From contig NZ_CH672390.1 in assembly GCF_000152865.1 (NCBI RefSeq), positions 1,806,474-1,870,473 on the forward strand: a stretch of DNA of 64,000 nt, written 5' to 3'. A program made the position numbers and the translations under genes. Under the pieces are notes generated by a model. The model searched no databases. It was given only the letters and a program-made list of their open reading frames with translations, and had not been told where the DNA came from. Shown here piece after piece: positions 17,546 to 26,909 of the stretch; within the stretch, counting starts at the first letter, position 1, and the number at the start of each line of letters is the position of its first letter. Source of the DNA: Erythrobacter sp. NAP1. Lineage in GTDB: Bacteria > Pseudomonadota > Alphaproteobacteria > Sphingomonadales > Sphingomonadaceae.

Positions 17546-19027
17546 ATGGAAACAGATTTCGATCTTCTGGTGGTCGGCGGCGGCATTAATGGCGCAGGCA
17601 TCGCGCGCGATGCGGCCGGGCGCGGGCTGAAGGTATGCCTCGTCGAAAAGGACGACCTCGCGCAGCATACTTCAAGCGCCTCGACCAAGCTGGTGCATGG
17701 GGGTCTACGCTATCTCGAGCATTACGAATTCAGGCTCGTGCGCGAGAGCCTGATCGAGCGCGAGCGGCTGCTCAAGATGGCACCGCATATCATCTGGCCG
17801 CTGCGCTTCGTGTTGCCGCATGACAAGGGGCTGCGGCCCAAGTGGATGCTGCGCCTTGGTCTGTTTCTTTATGACAATTTGGGCGGTCGCAAACTCCTCC
17901 CGCCCACGCGCAATGTCGATCTGCGTCAATCACCGCACGCGGACGTCCTCGAAGAACGCCTGACGCATGGCTTCGAATATTCCGACTGCTGGGTCGAAGA
18001 CTCTCGCCTCGTCGTACTCAATTGCATGGACGCGAAGGAACGCGGCGCGTCGATCCGCACCCGCACCGAATGCATCGGGCTGACACGCGGCGATACCCAA
18101 TGGACTGCGACGTTGCGCAGCGAAAGCGGCGAGGAAACACTCACTGCAAAGATGGTCGTCAACGCCGCCGGCCCCTGGGTCGACACAGTGCTTGGCCGCG
18201 CCATTCCGGGCGAAACCCATGCCAATCTGCGTCTTGTAAAGGGCAGCCACCTGATCTTCCCGAAGCTGTACGATGGCGAGCATTGTTACATCTTCCAGAA
18301 CAAGGACGACCGAATCATCTTCGCGATTCCCTATGAGCGCGACTTTACGCTCGTCGGGACCACTGACGTGCTGTTCACCGGCGACCCGTCGGACATCGAC
18401 ATCAGCGCTGACGAGGCCGACTACATTTGCAAGGCCGCCAACGAGTATCTTCGCACCGACGTCTCGCCCGACGAAGCCGTCGCCAGCTATGCCGGGGTGC
18501 GCCCGCTTTACGAGGACAAGGCCGCGTCGAATTCCACCGTCACGCGCGATTACCAATTCGAGCTCGAGGAGGACGGGCCAAAGCTACTCTCGATCTTCGG
18601 AGGTAAGTTGACAACCTATCGCAAGCTTGCCGAACATGCGCTTGAAAGAATTGGGATAGATGGCGGATCTTGGACTGCGGACGCAGTCCTGCCGGGCGGC
18701 GAGATCGACCCGATCTATTTCGACCGGTTCGTGGGAGATCAAGCGGCGCTCTTCCCGTGGCTTGATGAGAAGACGGTTCTGCGCCTCGCGCGAGCTTATG
18801 GAACGCGCATGATCGACCTCTTGGGCGATGCGCAGGGGATCAACGACCTTGGCGAGCACCTTGGCGGCGATCTTTATGCGAGCGAGCTTGAATATCTGGT
18901 CGAGCACGAATTCGCTGCAACCGCCGAAGATGTGCTCAAGCGCCGCTCGAAACTCTACCTTCACATCGACGACGCCGCGCAGGCAAAAGTCGCGCGCTGG
19001 TTCGATTCCCGCAAGGTGCCTGCGTGA
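17546..19027 (+). CDS. glpD: Glycerol-3-phosphate dehydrogenase (FAD, aerobic)
   Basis: A 493-aa FAD enzyme oxidising glycerol-3-phosphate to DHAP at the membrane. The FAD dinucleotide site VVGGGINGAGIARDAAGRG is at residues 8-26; SSASTKLVHGGLRYLEHYEF, VVNAAGPWVD and FGGKLTTYRKLAEHA are family signatures. The length is normal for GlpD. It begins 9 bases after the alpha-galactosidase stop and its stop overlaps the galT start (GTGA). A glp gene within a gal operon is unusual and points to a substrate releasing both galactose and glycerol. No glycerol kinase gene is in the window. Confidence 0.95.
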   Translation: METDFDLLVVGGGINGAGIARDAAGRGLKVCLVEKDDLAQHTSSASTKLVHGGLRYLEHYEFRLVRESLIERERLLKMAPHIIWPLRFVLPHDKGLRPKWMLRLGLFLYDNLGGRKLLPPTRNVDLRQSPHADVLEERLTHGFEYSDCWVEDSRLVVLNCMDAKERGASIRTRTECIGLTRGDTQWTATLRSESGEETLTAKMVVNAAGPWVDTVLGRAIPGETHANLRLVKGSHLIFPKLYDGEHCYIFQNKDDRIIFAIPYERDFTLVGTTDVLFTGDPSDIDISADEADYICKAANEYLRTDVSPDEAVASYAGVRPLYEDKAASNSTVTRDYQFELEEDGPKLLSIFGGKLTTYRKLAEHALERIGIDGGSWTADAVLPGGEIDPIYFDRFVGDQAALFPWLDEKTVLRLARAYGTRMIDLLGDAQGINDLGEHLGGDLYASELEYLVEHEFAATAEDVLKRRSKLYLHIDDAAQAKVARWFDSRKVPA

Positions 19028-20121
19028 GCGGCAATGTAGCCCTCAAACGCGCACTTGGCGGGCCGATCCATCGGCGCGATCACCGCAAGGCCGATGGGCG
19101 CATGCTGCACCTTTATGGCCGCACGCCGCACACCCTTCCGATCGTGTCGGAGAGCTACGAAGACATCGCGCAAGGCGGCGAACTTCGCCGCCATCCCATG
19201 CGGCAGGAATGGAATGTCTACGCCGCGCATCGCCAGAACCGCACCTTCAAGCCATCGGCAGCTGAGGACCCGTTAGCCCCCACCCTCCCCGGCGGTCCCG
19301 AAACCGAAATCCCCTTCGCGGACTTCGAATGCGCCGTGTTCGAGAACAAGTTTGCCGCCTATCATTCCGGCGCGAGTGAAGCGGCCGTCATCGATGGGGT
19401 CGAGACCGAGCCTGCGCTGGGCGCATGCGACGTGGTCGTCTATGCGCCCGAGGCGGAAGGCAGCCTGCACACGATTGGATCGGACCGGAGGCAGGTGCTC
19501 ATCGGCGCATTGCTTGATCGATACGACACGCACTTCGCCAATGGCTGCGATTACGTCCTGCCGTTTGAAAACCGCGGCGACGAGGTGGGCGTCACGCTTC
19601 ACCACCCGCACGGGCAAATCTACGGCTTCAATCGCATACCCGAAGTTCAGGCCCGCGCGGTCGACGCCTTTGCAAGTGGCTATAACCTTGCTGCCGAGAT
19701 CGAAGCGGCAATGCCCGATTATGGCCTTGGCATCGAGGGCGGCATGGCGGCCTTCGTGCCGCGTTTCGCACGCTTTCCCTACGAGACCTGGATCGCCCCT
19801 CAGACACGCCGCGCAGGGCCATGGGATTGCACCGATGAAGAGCTTGGCGCGCTGTCATATTGGCTTGGCGAATTGACCCGGCGCTATGACGCCTTGTTCG
19901 AAGGACCGGCGGCGACCATGATGGCATTCCACGCCGCGCCGAATCCGGACCGCAGCAACGGGGCTGCGAACTACCACTTCACCGTGCAATTCTATCCGCT
20001 GCTGCGCACGCCAGGGCGGATCAAGTATCTTGCCTCTGTCGAACAGCACACGGGCACCTTCACCGTCGACGTGATGCCCGAAAGCGCGGTCAAGGCCCTG
20101 CGCGAGCAGGCTAGATCGTGA
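19024..20121 (+). CDS. galT: Galactose-1-phosphate uridylyltransferase
   Basis: A 365-aa enzyme of the Leloir pathway exchanging UMP between UDP-glucose and galactose-1-phosphate. The GTG start overlaps the glpD stop by four bases. RQEWNVYAAHRQNRTFKP, VFENKFAAYH and the active-site stretch VGVTLHHPHGQIYGF with the His-Pro-His nucleophile are visible; the C-terminal NYHFTVQFYPLLRTPGRIKYLASVE is typical. It is followed by galK with another GTGA overlap, so galT-galK are translationally coupled. Confidence 0.96.
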   Translation: MSGNVALKRALGGPIHRRDHRKADGRMLHLYGRTPHTLPIVSESYEDIAQGGELRRHPMRQEWNVYAAHRQNRTFKPSAAEDPLAPTLPGGPETEIPFADFECAVFENKFAAYHSGASEAAVIDGVETEPALGACDVVVYAPEAEGSLHTIGSDRRQVLIGALLDRYDTHFANGCDYVLPFENRGDEVGVTLHHPHGQIYGFNRIPEVQARAVDAFASGYNLAAEIEAAMPDYGLGIEGGMAAFVPRFARFPYETWIAPQTRRAGPWDCTDEELGALSYWLGELTRRYDALFEGPAATMMAFHAAPNPDRSNGAANYHFTVQFYPLLRTPGRIKYLASVEQHTGTFTVDVMPESAVKALREQARS

Positions 20122-21161
20122 GCGCCACATTCACCGCACGTGCGCCGGGCCGCGTCAACCTGATCGGCGAGCACACCGACTATAATGGCGGCTGGGTACT
20201 GCCCGCTGCCTTGTCGGTCGGGATCGAGGTGACGTTGGCCCCGCGAAGCGACAGCTCGGTGGCGGTGAGCTCGCTCAACTACGACGCGCCCGCCATGCGT
20301 GAGCTTTCCGACGATGCGGTGGGCGAGTGGTCGGACCCATGCGTCGGAGCATTGCGCGAGGCGAACGCGCTCGGCCTCTTAACCGGGGGCGCGGCGCTCG
20401 ACGTGACCTCAAGCGTTCCCGAAGGATCGGGTTTGTCCTCCAGCGCGGCTCTGATCGTCGCGATCCTCAAGGCTGCGCGGGAAGCGGCTGGGAGCGACCT
20501 GAGCGATGTAGACCTCGCCATCGCAGCGCGGCGGGTCGAGAACGAGTATATGGGCGTACCGTGCGGCATCATGGACCAGATGGCAGTCGCCCTGGCCTCA
20601 CCCGGAAGCGCGATGGCGCTCGACACAAAGTCACTGGACTGGGAAATCCTGCCGCTGCCAGCGGGGCATGAGATGGTGGTCGTGCACTCCGGTCTGACCC
20701 GTAAGCTGACGGACGGACGCTACGGCGCCCGAAAGGCCGAATGCGATGCGGCCAAGCGTCATTTCGGCACCGAAGACCTATGCCTGCTCGATCAAGCAGA
20801 AGTCGAGAGCGCTAATATCGACGAAGTGCCCAAGCGCCGCGCGCTTCATTGCGTGACCGAGCACCAGCGCACGCTCGCGGCGGCCAAGGCACTGCGCGAT
20901 GGCGATGTCGCTCGGCTCGGGCATCTGATGAGTGAAAGCCATGTCTCGATGCGCGACCTTTTCGAGATGTCGCTGCCCGAGATCGACACACTGGTGGAGA
21001 CTGCTCAAGGCCTCGGTGCAATTGGCGCGCGCTTGACCGGTGGCGGCTTTGGCGGATGCATCGTCGCCTGCGTCCCCGCAAGCGAGCGCGGCGTCTGGAT
21101 GGCCGAACTGCTCAAGCGTCACCCTCATGCACGCTTTATCGACGCAGCCAGCGCGGCCTAG
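20118..21161 (+). CDS. galK: Galactokinase
   Basis: A 347-aa GHMP-family kinase phosphorylating galactose. APGRVNLIGEHTDYNGGWVLPAA is the galactokinase signature at residues 9-31, VPEGSGLSSSAALIVA the ATP loop, and RLTGGGFGGCIVACV the third motif. The GTG start overlaps galT. Its stop codon overlaps, in the opposite strand, that of the M50 protease gene. No galE or galM is nearby. Confidence 0.97.
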   Translation: MSATFTARAPGRVNLIGEHTDYNGGWVLPAALSVGIEVTLAPRSDSSVAVSSLNYDAPAMRELSDDAVGEWSDPCVGALREANALGLLTGGAALDVTSSVPEGSGLSSSAALIVAILKAAREAAGSDLSDVDLAIAARRVENEYMGVPCGIMDQMAVALASPGSAMALDTKSLDWEILPLPAGHEMVVVHSGLTRKLTDGRYGARKAECDAAKRHFGTEDLCLLDQAEVESANIDEVPKRRALHCVTEHQRTLAAAKALRDGDVARLGHLMSESHVSMRDLFEMSLPEIDTLVETAQGLGAIGARLTGGGFGGCIVACVPASERGVWMAELLKRHPHARFIDAASAA

Positions 21162-21883
21162 AAAAAGCCGGGGTTGTATCCGAACAGGCCGAACAGGAAG
21201 ACGAAGGCCGCATCGACCAACGGCAGGATCGTGAGCTCAAGCCACCCTGGACCGAAAATCCAGCTGTAGGCGATCACTCCGACGATCAGCAGGACGCCCA
21301 CGTTCTGCAATCGCATCCAGTGGCGACGCAGACGATCTGGCAAGAGCCCGCCAACGATGTGCGAACCGTCGAACGGTGGGATCGGCAACAGGTTGAAGAG
21401 GCCCAGGAACAGGTTGATCAGCACGAAATAGAGCAGCGCGGTTTCCGCTGTCAGCGCTTCGCCAACCGCGTCCGCCACAAAGACCAGTCCGCCCGGCCCT
21501 TCGACCAGCCCCACACCCTGTCCGAAACTCGCGAGCAGAAACGCACTCAAGGTCGCGAGCACGAAGTTGATCCCCGGCCCTGCGGCGGCGACCGCCATCA
21601 TGCCGAAGCGCGGGTTATCGAGCCGCCGCTGGTTGACTGGCACCGGCTTCGCCCAGCCGAACGGCGGGCCGCCCAAGAGCAACAACCCGCCCGGCACAAG
21701 CAGTGTGCCGATGGGATCGACATGCTTGATCGGATTGAGCGTTAGCCGCCCGCGCTCGCTGGCGGTAGGATCGCCCAGCGCCTTGGCTGCGTAGCCGTGC
21801 GCAACTTCGTGGAAGACAATCGCAATGACGATGCAAGGAATGACCATCGCTGCGAAGACAAGGTTGTCGTACATGCCCCTCAT
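21158..21883 (-). CDS. Site-2 protease family (M50) membrane metalloprotease
   Basis: A 241-aa protein with about six membrane segments. The zinc site FHEVAHGYAAKALGDPTA is at residues about 22-39 and the third ligand is in LLPIPPFDGSHIVGGLLP. This is the compact S2P form lacking PDZ domains. Substrate is unknown. The frame is open further upstream but overlaps tdk there in nonsense sequence, so the ATG at 21883 or 21874 is the likely start. It probably forms one transcript with tdk. Confidence 0.88.
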   Translation of the reverse strand: MRGMYDNLVFAAMVIPCIVIAIVFHEVAHGYAAKALGDPTASERGRLTLNPIKHVDPIGTLLVPGGLLLLGGPPFGWAKPVPVNQRRLDNPRFGMMAVAAAGPGINFVLATLSAFLLASFGQGVGLVEGPGGLVFVADAVGEALTAETALLYFVLINLFLGLFNLLPIPPFDGSHIVGGLLPDRLRRHWMRLQNVGVLLIVGVIAYSWIFGPGWLELTILPLVDAAFVFLFGLFGYNPGFF

Positions 21884-21906
21884 ATGGTGCGGCGCACGAA
21901 GCTTCG

Positions 21907-22500
21907 CTAGTCTGCGCCGACCACGCCGGTCTTGAGCGCCTTGCTGAAATGCTTGCGGCACAAGGCGAGATAGCGGTCGTTTCCGCCGATCTCGGTCTGG
22001 GCGCCTTCGCTTACAGGGGTGCCGTCCTCCATGACGCGCAGGTTCATGCTCGCCTTTCGCCCGCAATGGCACACCGCTTTCAGCTCGACGAGCGCATCGG
22101 CGATGCCAAGCAGCGCGGCGGAGCCGGGAAACAGTTTGCCCAGGAAGTCCGTACGAATGCCATAGCACAGCACAGGAATGCCCTTTTCGTCGGCCAGGGC
22201 GGCAAGTTGCCAGACTTGTTCTTCGGTGAGGAATTGCGCCTCGTCGAGCAACACGCAGTCGAGCGGAGTGTCCTCGTGCGCCGCGCTGATCGCAGCGAGC
22301 AGGTCGGTCTGAGGAGTGTAAAGATGCGCGCCTGCCTCAAGCCCGATCCGGCTGCGCACCATGCCTTCGCTGCGTGTGTCCAGCGCCGCAGTCCACAGCA
22401 TCGTTCGCATCCCGCGCTCGCGATAGTTGAAGTCGGCCTGAAGCAGCGTGGTCGATTTTCCGGCATTCATGCTGGAATAGTAGAAATAGAGCTTTGCCAT
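21907..22500 (-). CDS. tdk: Thymidine kinase
   Basis: A 197-aa type II thymidine kinase of pyrimidine salvage. The P-loop FYYSSMNAGKSTTLLQ is at residues 5-20, LLDEAQFL is the Walker B region, and YGIRTDFLGKLFPGS is the lasso region; zinc-binding cysteines lie in VCHCGRKASMNLR and ALCRKHF. The ATG at 22500 gives the canonical MAKLYFYYS start, and the longer open frame is dismissed. Confidence 0.97.
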   Translation of the reverse strand: MAKLYFYYSSMNAGKSTTLLQADFNYRERGMRTMLWTAALDTRSEGMVRSRIGLEAGAHLYTPQTDLLAAISAAHEDTPLDCVLLDEAQFLTEEQVWQLAALADEKGIPVLCYGIRTDFLGKLFPGSAALLGIADALVELKAVCHCGRKASMNLRVMEDGTPVSEGAQTEIGGNDRYLALCRKHFSKALKTGVVGAD

Positions 22501-22641
22501 CACCGCCAAGCCTAGCGAGCGTGCTCGAAGCGCACCAGAATGTCCCCCGCGCAAGGCTGTTGATTAATCCCTGTGACAGCCACGCTGCGCGATGCTAGCC
22601 CTCACGCGAACTACTGGAATTGACTTACGGGGATCACGAAT

Positions 22642-24264
22642 ATGGCATCGGCCGCACTAGCGACCAATAACGAGCAGCACATGACCGGCTTTCTCGGCTG
22701 GATCGAGCGAAACGGAAACAAGCTGCCGGACCCGGTATTCCTGTTTTTCTACCTGATCATCGCGCTGGTTGCGATCTCGATGCTGAGCGCGGCACTTGGC
22801 GTTTCGGCGCTCCATCCGACCACGATTGACGAGGCAACCGGACAGCCGCAGGTGATCGCAGCCGTCAGCCTGCTTTCCGCCGAGAACATCCAGAAACTCT
22901 GGGTCGAAATGCCCAAGACTTTCACACACTTCCACCCGCTAGGATATGTGCTGGTGGTGATGCTCGGCGCAGGGGTTGCCGAGCGGTCGGGCTTCTTCGC
23001 CGCCGGCATGGCGAGCGCGGTCAAGAGCGCTCCCAAGAAGCTCCTCACCCCCGTCGTCGCGCTGGTCGCGATGATCGGCAACCACGCGGCTGACGCTGGC
23101 TACGTGGTGCTGATCCCGCTTGCAGGGATCCTGTTTGCCGCAGCCGGTCGCCATCCGATGGCGGGTATCGCGGCAGCATTTGCGGGCGTTTCAGGCGGCT
23201 TCTCGGCCAACGTATCGCCGGGTCAGCTCGATGCGCTCTTGTTCGGCATCACTGAAGAGGCCGTTGGCGCAAGCGCGCTTGACCCCAGCTGGACCGCCAA
23301 CCTTGCAGGCAACTGGTACTTCATCAGCGCGATGACGCTGATCTTCCTCCCCATCATCTGGTATGTCACCGACAAGATTATCGAGCCAAAACTCGGCCCG
23401 TGGAAGGGCGGCGCTCAGGCCGGTGCAAGCGAGGAAGAGGAGCTCAGCCAGGGTGATCCGTCCACCGTGAGCAAGGGCCTGCGCGCAGCGGGTCTCGCTG
23501 CGCTTGCTGTCGTCGCACTGTGGGCAGTGATGGTCTTTGCGCCCGGCACGCCGCTGATGAACGAAGCCGCTTGCGACGGCATCCCGGCAGCGGACTGCTC
23601 AATCCACTCGGTGCTTCGCCCGTTCTACCAGTCGCTGGTGGCGGCGTTCTTCGTTCTCTTTCTCGCAACCGGCTGGGCCTATGGCCGCGCGACTGGCACG
23701 ATCAAGGATCACCGCGACCTCGTCGGCATGATGTCGGAATCGATGAAGGACATGGGCTACTACCTCGTCCTCGCTTTTGCAGCCGCTCACTTCGTTGCGA
23801 TGTTCGGCTGGTCGAACCTTGGCCTGATTTCGGCAGTCCACGGCGCAGCTGCGATCCAGTCGACCGGACTGCCCCTGCCGCTGGTTCTGGGCCTGATGGT
23901 TCTGTTCGCGGGCCTTCTGAACCTGTTCGTGGGCTCGGCGAGCGCCAAGTGGGCGCTGCTTGCGCCGATCCTCGTGCCGATGCTCATGCTCCTCGGCATC
24001 AGCCCGGAAGGCGCGACCGCAGCGTACCGTGTCGGCGACAGCGCGACCAACATCATCACGCCGCTGATGGTGTACTTTCCGCTGATCCTCGTCTTTGCGC
24101 AGCGTTGGCAGCCAAGCTTCGGTCTCGGCAGCCTTACCGCGATGATGCTGCCCTATTCGATCTGGCTGCTCGTTTCGGGCACGCTGCTGATCGTGCTATG
24201 GTTCTATCTCGGTATCCCGCTCGGTCCGGACGCGCCGGTTGGCTACGTCCTGCCGACGGGCTGA
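22642..24264 (+). CDS. AbgT family transporter
   Basis: A 540-aa membrane protein with about 12 hydrophobic segments. GFLGWIERNGNKLPDPVFLF at the start, VEMPKTFTHFHPLGYVLVVMLGAGVAERSG, NHAADAGYVVLIPLA, GFSANVSPGQLDALLFGIT and GDSATNIITPLMVYFPLILVF are family hallmarks. Members import p-aminobenzoyl-glutamate or act as proton-driven efflux pumps for sulfonamides, so direction cannot be stated here. The gene stands alone and is divergent from tdk. Confidence 0.93.
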   Translation: MASAALATNNEQHMTGFLGWIERNGNKLPDPVFLFFYLIIALVAISMLSAALGVSALHPTTIDEATGQPQVIAAVSLLSAENIQKLWVEMPKTFTHFHPLGYVLVVMLGAGVAERSGFFAAGMASAVKSAPKKLLTPVVALVAMIGNHAADAGYVVLIPLAGILFAAAGRHPMAGIAAAFAGVSGGFSANVSPGQLDALLFGITEEAVGASALDPSWTANLAGNWYFISAMTLIFLPIIWYVTDKIIEPKLGPWKGGAQAGASEEEELSQGDPSTVSKGLRAAGLAALAVVALWAVMVFAPGTPLMNEAACDGIPAADCSIHSVLRPFYQSLVAAFFVLFLATGWAYGRATGTIKDHRDLVGMMSESMKDMGYYLVLAFAAAHFVAMFGWSNLGLISAVHGAAAIQSTGLPLPLVLGLMVLFAGLLNLFVGSASAKWALLAPILVPMLMLLGISPEGATAAYRVGDSATNIITPLMVYFPLILVFAQRWQPSFGLGSLTAMMLPYSIWLLVSGTLLIVLWFYLGIPLGPDAPVGYVLPTG

Positions 24265-24352
24265 GATACGCGCCAGACAGGCCCAGGCGCCGGGTGAAGG
24301 GTGAAACCTAACACGGCCCTCGGGCGTAGTAAGGTGTAAGGAGAGCAATGCC

Positions 24353-24961
24353 ATGACCGTCCTTCGCCTGATCCTCGCCAGCGCAATGGCTTTGGCCGCG
24401 CCGACGGCAATCGTCGCGCAGTCGGGCCCGACGACAGCGGCGGCGCAATCGACCCTCAATTATCGCCTCGATGCAACGGCAAGCCAGGTGTCGGCGCGCG
24501 TTCCCTTCTTCGGCCTTTCGAGCAAGACCGCCCGCTTCCCGCAGATGTCGGGCAATGTCCGCATCGTGCCCGGCGCGCCCGAGCGTGCGGTCATCGACGT
24601 AACCTTCGACGCGCGCGCGCTTGAGGCGCCTGACGAAACCACACTGCGCAGGCTACGCGGAGAAAAGTTCTTCTGGGTCGAGCGTTATCCGACAATCCGT
24701 TTCGTCGGCACGTCGCTCAATCTCACCTCACCGACAAAAGGCAAAGTGACCGGAGAGCTGACCGCTCGCGGCGTCACCAACACCGAAACGCTCGAAGTAA
24801 CCTTCGCCAGCGACCCCAGCATTGCGAGCAGCCAAGCAGTTCGCTTCACCGGAGACATGGAGATCGACCGGCGCGAATACGGGATGCGCAGTTACCAGCT
24901 GATCGTTGGCAACAAGGTCGATATCAAGCTGGATGCGCGGATGGTGCCGCGCGGGATGTAA
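24353..24961 (+). CDS. YceI family periplasmic protein
   Basis: A 202-aa exported protein with a signal peptide of about 23 residues (LRLILASAMALAAPTAIVAQ) and a YceI lipocalin-like beta barrel: YRLDATASQVSARVPFFGL, GNVRIVPG, KFFWVERYPTIRFVGTS, VTGELTARGVTNTE and EIDRREYGM. YceI proteins bind isoprenoid quinones or similar lipids. The specific ligand here is unknown. It converges on rbfA with only 4 bases between stop codons. Confidence 0.92.
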   Translation: MTVLRLILASAMALAAPTAIVAQSGPTTAAAQSTLNYRLDATASQVSARVPFFGLSSKTARFPQMSGNVRIVPGAPERAVIDVTFDARALEAPDETTLRRLRGEKFFWVERYPTIRFVGTSLNLTSPTKGKVTGELTARGVTNTETLEVTFASDPSIASSQAVRFTGDMEIDRREYGMRSYQLIVGNKVDIKLDARMVPRGM

Positions 24962-24965
24962 GCGC

Positions 24966-25394
24966 CTATTCGGCGTCTTCCTCACCCGTTTCGTCGAGAT
25001 CACGCGCCACCTTCGGATCGCGCAACAGCGCTTCGATCCGGTCCGCCTCAGCAAAGCTTTCATCGCTGCGGAACTTGAGCTTGGGCGCGAATTTGAGCCC
25101 GAGCCGCTTTGCAACCTCGCGCTGGAGAAACGCGGTATTCTGCCGCAGCGCGTGGACCACATCGGCATCGCTGATCTTGGGGCCAGCGGCCAGAAGCGGT
25201 TTCACATAAGCAGTCGCGTGGCGCAGATCTGGCGTCATGCGCACTTCGGTGACCGCGATGTTCGAGGCGCTTACCACCTCGTCATGCACTTCCTGCCGCG
25301 CGAGCAGTTCGGACAGGATGTGACGCACCCGCTCGCCCACTTTGAGGACGCGGACTGATTGCTGTTCTGCGGTGAAATCTTGTCGTTTGGCCAT
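24966..25394 (-). CDS. rbfA: Ribosome-binding factor A
   Basis: A 142-aa KH-type factor for 16S rRNA 5' end maturation and cold adaptation. [37 protein letters not shown] and [28 protein letters not shown] are family text. It lies about 1.5 kb beyond infB on the same strand and is separated from truB by 11 kb of unrelated genes. Its end carries a short acidic tail. Confidence 0.97.
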   Translation of the reverse strand: MAKRQDFTAEQQSVRVLKVGERVRHILSELLARQEVHDEVVSASNIAVTEVRMTPDLRHATAYVKPLLAAGPKISDADVVHALRQNTAFLQREVAKRLGLKFAPKLKFRSDESFAEADRIEALLRDPKVARDLDETGEEDAE

Positions 25395-25548
25395 GGTTGT
25401 AACCTTCGTTTGCGCGCCGCCGTACAGTCTCGCGACCGATTTGCCAATTCATCAGCAAATGGGCTCAGCGGCTTTACTTGACATTAAGTCGCAATTGCAT
25501 AGATACAAAGTCCCCTAGTTACTAATGAAACCAGATGAGGATGTCCCC

Positions 25549-25803
25549 GTGAAAAAGCTGACTTCGATACTCGTTGCTGCTGCACTCGTCGCCCCCACGA
25601 TGGCTTCAGCACAGCGCATTGCCACCCCCGGTACCTTTGAGCGCCACGAACAGAACCTTGAAAAGGCCGACGACAAGCGCGCCGAAGCTCGCATGACCGA
25701 ACGCCGCGCCGACAACGATCGCAATGCGAATGAAAACCGCGTGCCTGCCGCCAAGGCTGGCAAGGTCAATACCGCTGCTCCGGCTGTGGGTTCGCCGAAC
25801 TAA
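25549..25803 (+). CDS. Small secreted charged protein of unknown function
   Basis: An 84-aa protein from the GTG at 25549, which gives a clean signal peptide (KKLTSILVAAALVAPTMASA, then Q); an ATG at 25525 would add eight residues before it. The mature 62 residues are highly charged, with Glu/Asp/Arg/Lys/Asn-rich helix (EKADDKRAEARMTERRADND), and no cysteine. I recognise no family. It is flanked by rbfA (divergent) and followed by a strong terminator, so it is monocistronic. Confidence 0.75.
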   Translation: MKKLTSILVAAALVAPTMASAQRIATPGTFERHEQNLEKADDKRAEARMTERRADNDRNANENRVPAAKAGKVNTAAPAVGSPN

Positions 25804-25829
25804 GAGATAACGCTCGGACGGGCGTTAAG

Positions 25830-25869
25830 CGGGCGGGTGATGGAATGCCATCGCCCGCCCGTTTTTGTT
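25830..25869 (+). terminator. Strong rho-independent terminator
   Basis: A 14-bp stem CGGGCGGGTGATGG / CCATCGCCCGCCCG with one wobble pair, loop AATG, followed by TTTTTGTTT. It ends the transcript of the small secreted protein. Confidence 0.92.
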
Positions 25870-25893
25870 TGCGTAAGCAGAGCGCGCTTGCGC

Positions 25894-26451
25894 TCAGCCC
25901 ATCTTCGATAGGATGTTCTTCAGCGAGTTCATGTTGCGCGCGGTGCCTTTGCACTTGAGGCGGCGCTCGAGCACCTTGTTCGACAGATCCGACACGCCAA
26001 CGCCGTAGATGTAATCGAGAAACAGCACCCGGTCGCCGAGAGCAAGCCGCTCGCTTCCTTTGCTGGCATGATCGGCAATCAGCGCGTCGACCGCATTTTG
26101 CTCGGGCTGCTCGCTGAGGAAGATCGAGTGCACCATCTTGTCCGAGCCATGTTCTGGGCCGGTCCCGTGAAACGGGTTTTCCTCGATTGCGTAGCGCACT
26201 TCATCGACGGTTCGCACCATCGCGCAGGACTTGAAGCCGAAGCGATCCTGAACGAGGCTTTCCAGCTGCACTTCGAGCATGGCGGGATCGCGCTCGTCTG
26301 TCAGGATCACGTTGCCACTGGCGGCGACTGTCGCGACATCCTTGAACCCAGCATCCTCCAAAGCCGTCCTAAGGTCAGCCATCTTGATGCGGTTGCCGCC
26401 AATATTGATGCTTCCAAGAAGCGCCAGATAGCGTTGCCCGCTGGCTGCCAT
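25894..26451 (-). CDS. DUF1697 family protein
   Basis: A 185-aa protein of the DUF1697 family: YLALLGSINIGGNRIKMADLR at the start, FKDVATVAASGNVIL, and the central DKMVHSIFLSE. Function is unknown; the family has a ferredoxin-like fold. The ATG overlaps the stop region of the thioesterase gene upstream (position 26451 shared), so it is likely in the same transcript as that gene and infB. Confidence 0.88.
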   Translation of the reverse strand: MAASGQRYLALLGSINIGGNRIKMADLRTALEDAGFKDVATVAASGNVILTDERDPAMLEVQLESLVQDRFGFKSCAMVRTVDEVRYAIEENPFHGTGPEHGSDKMVHSIFLSEQPEQNAVDALIADHASKGSERLALGDRVLFLDYIYGVGVSDLSNKVLERRLKCKGTARNMNSLKNILSKMG

Positions 26452-26891
26452 CAGCCCATGCCCGTTTCGGTCGGAGACGGGCGCGGCGTCGGGATCGCGG
26501 TAGAGGTGGAGCGGGCGTAGACTGTCCCGTCCTCGCCCAGGAGTTCGCCTTCGAGGAAGACGACGCGCCGCCCGGCCTTGACCACCCGGCCCTTGCCGAT
26601 GATGGTCGCGCCATCAGGGATCAGCCGGATGAGGCTCATCGAAATGTCGAGATTGAGCGGCGCCATCTCGCCGCCGGTCGCCGCGACATAGGCATAGCCC
26701 ATCACATCGTCGAGATAGCCCGCAACAAGACCGCCCTGAACGCCGCCGCGCCAGGTGGTCATCTCGCGTTTGACGGTGAAATGCATGGTCGCGGTCGCTG
26801 TCTCCTCGTCGAAGGAAACGAACCGCGAGCCGAGAAGGTTGGAGTGAGGGGACCCTTCGGCCCCCTCCTCGATCTGGTGTCGCCAATCCAT
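26451..26891 (-). CDS. PaaI-like hotdog thioesterase
   Basis: A 146-aa single-domain hotdog protein. GSRFVSFDEETATATMHFTV, then GGVQGGLVAGYLDDVMGYA with the conserved helix aspartate, and GRVVKAGRRVVFLEGELL are typical of PaaI-type acyl-CoA thioesterases. Its substrate is unknown. It starts 18 bases after the infB stop and continues into the DUF1697 gene. Confidence 0.87.
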   Translation of the reverse strand: MDWRHQIEEGAEGSPHSNLLGSRFVSFDEETATATMHFTVKREMTTWRGGVQGGLVAGYLDDVMGYAYVAATGGEMAPLNLDISMSLIRLIPDGATIIGKGRVVKAGRRVVFLEGELLGEDGTVYARSTSTAIPTPRPSPTETGMG

Positions 26892-26909
26892 GACGCAGCC
26901 GGGCCGTCG

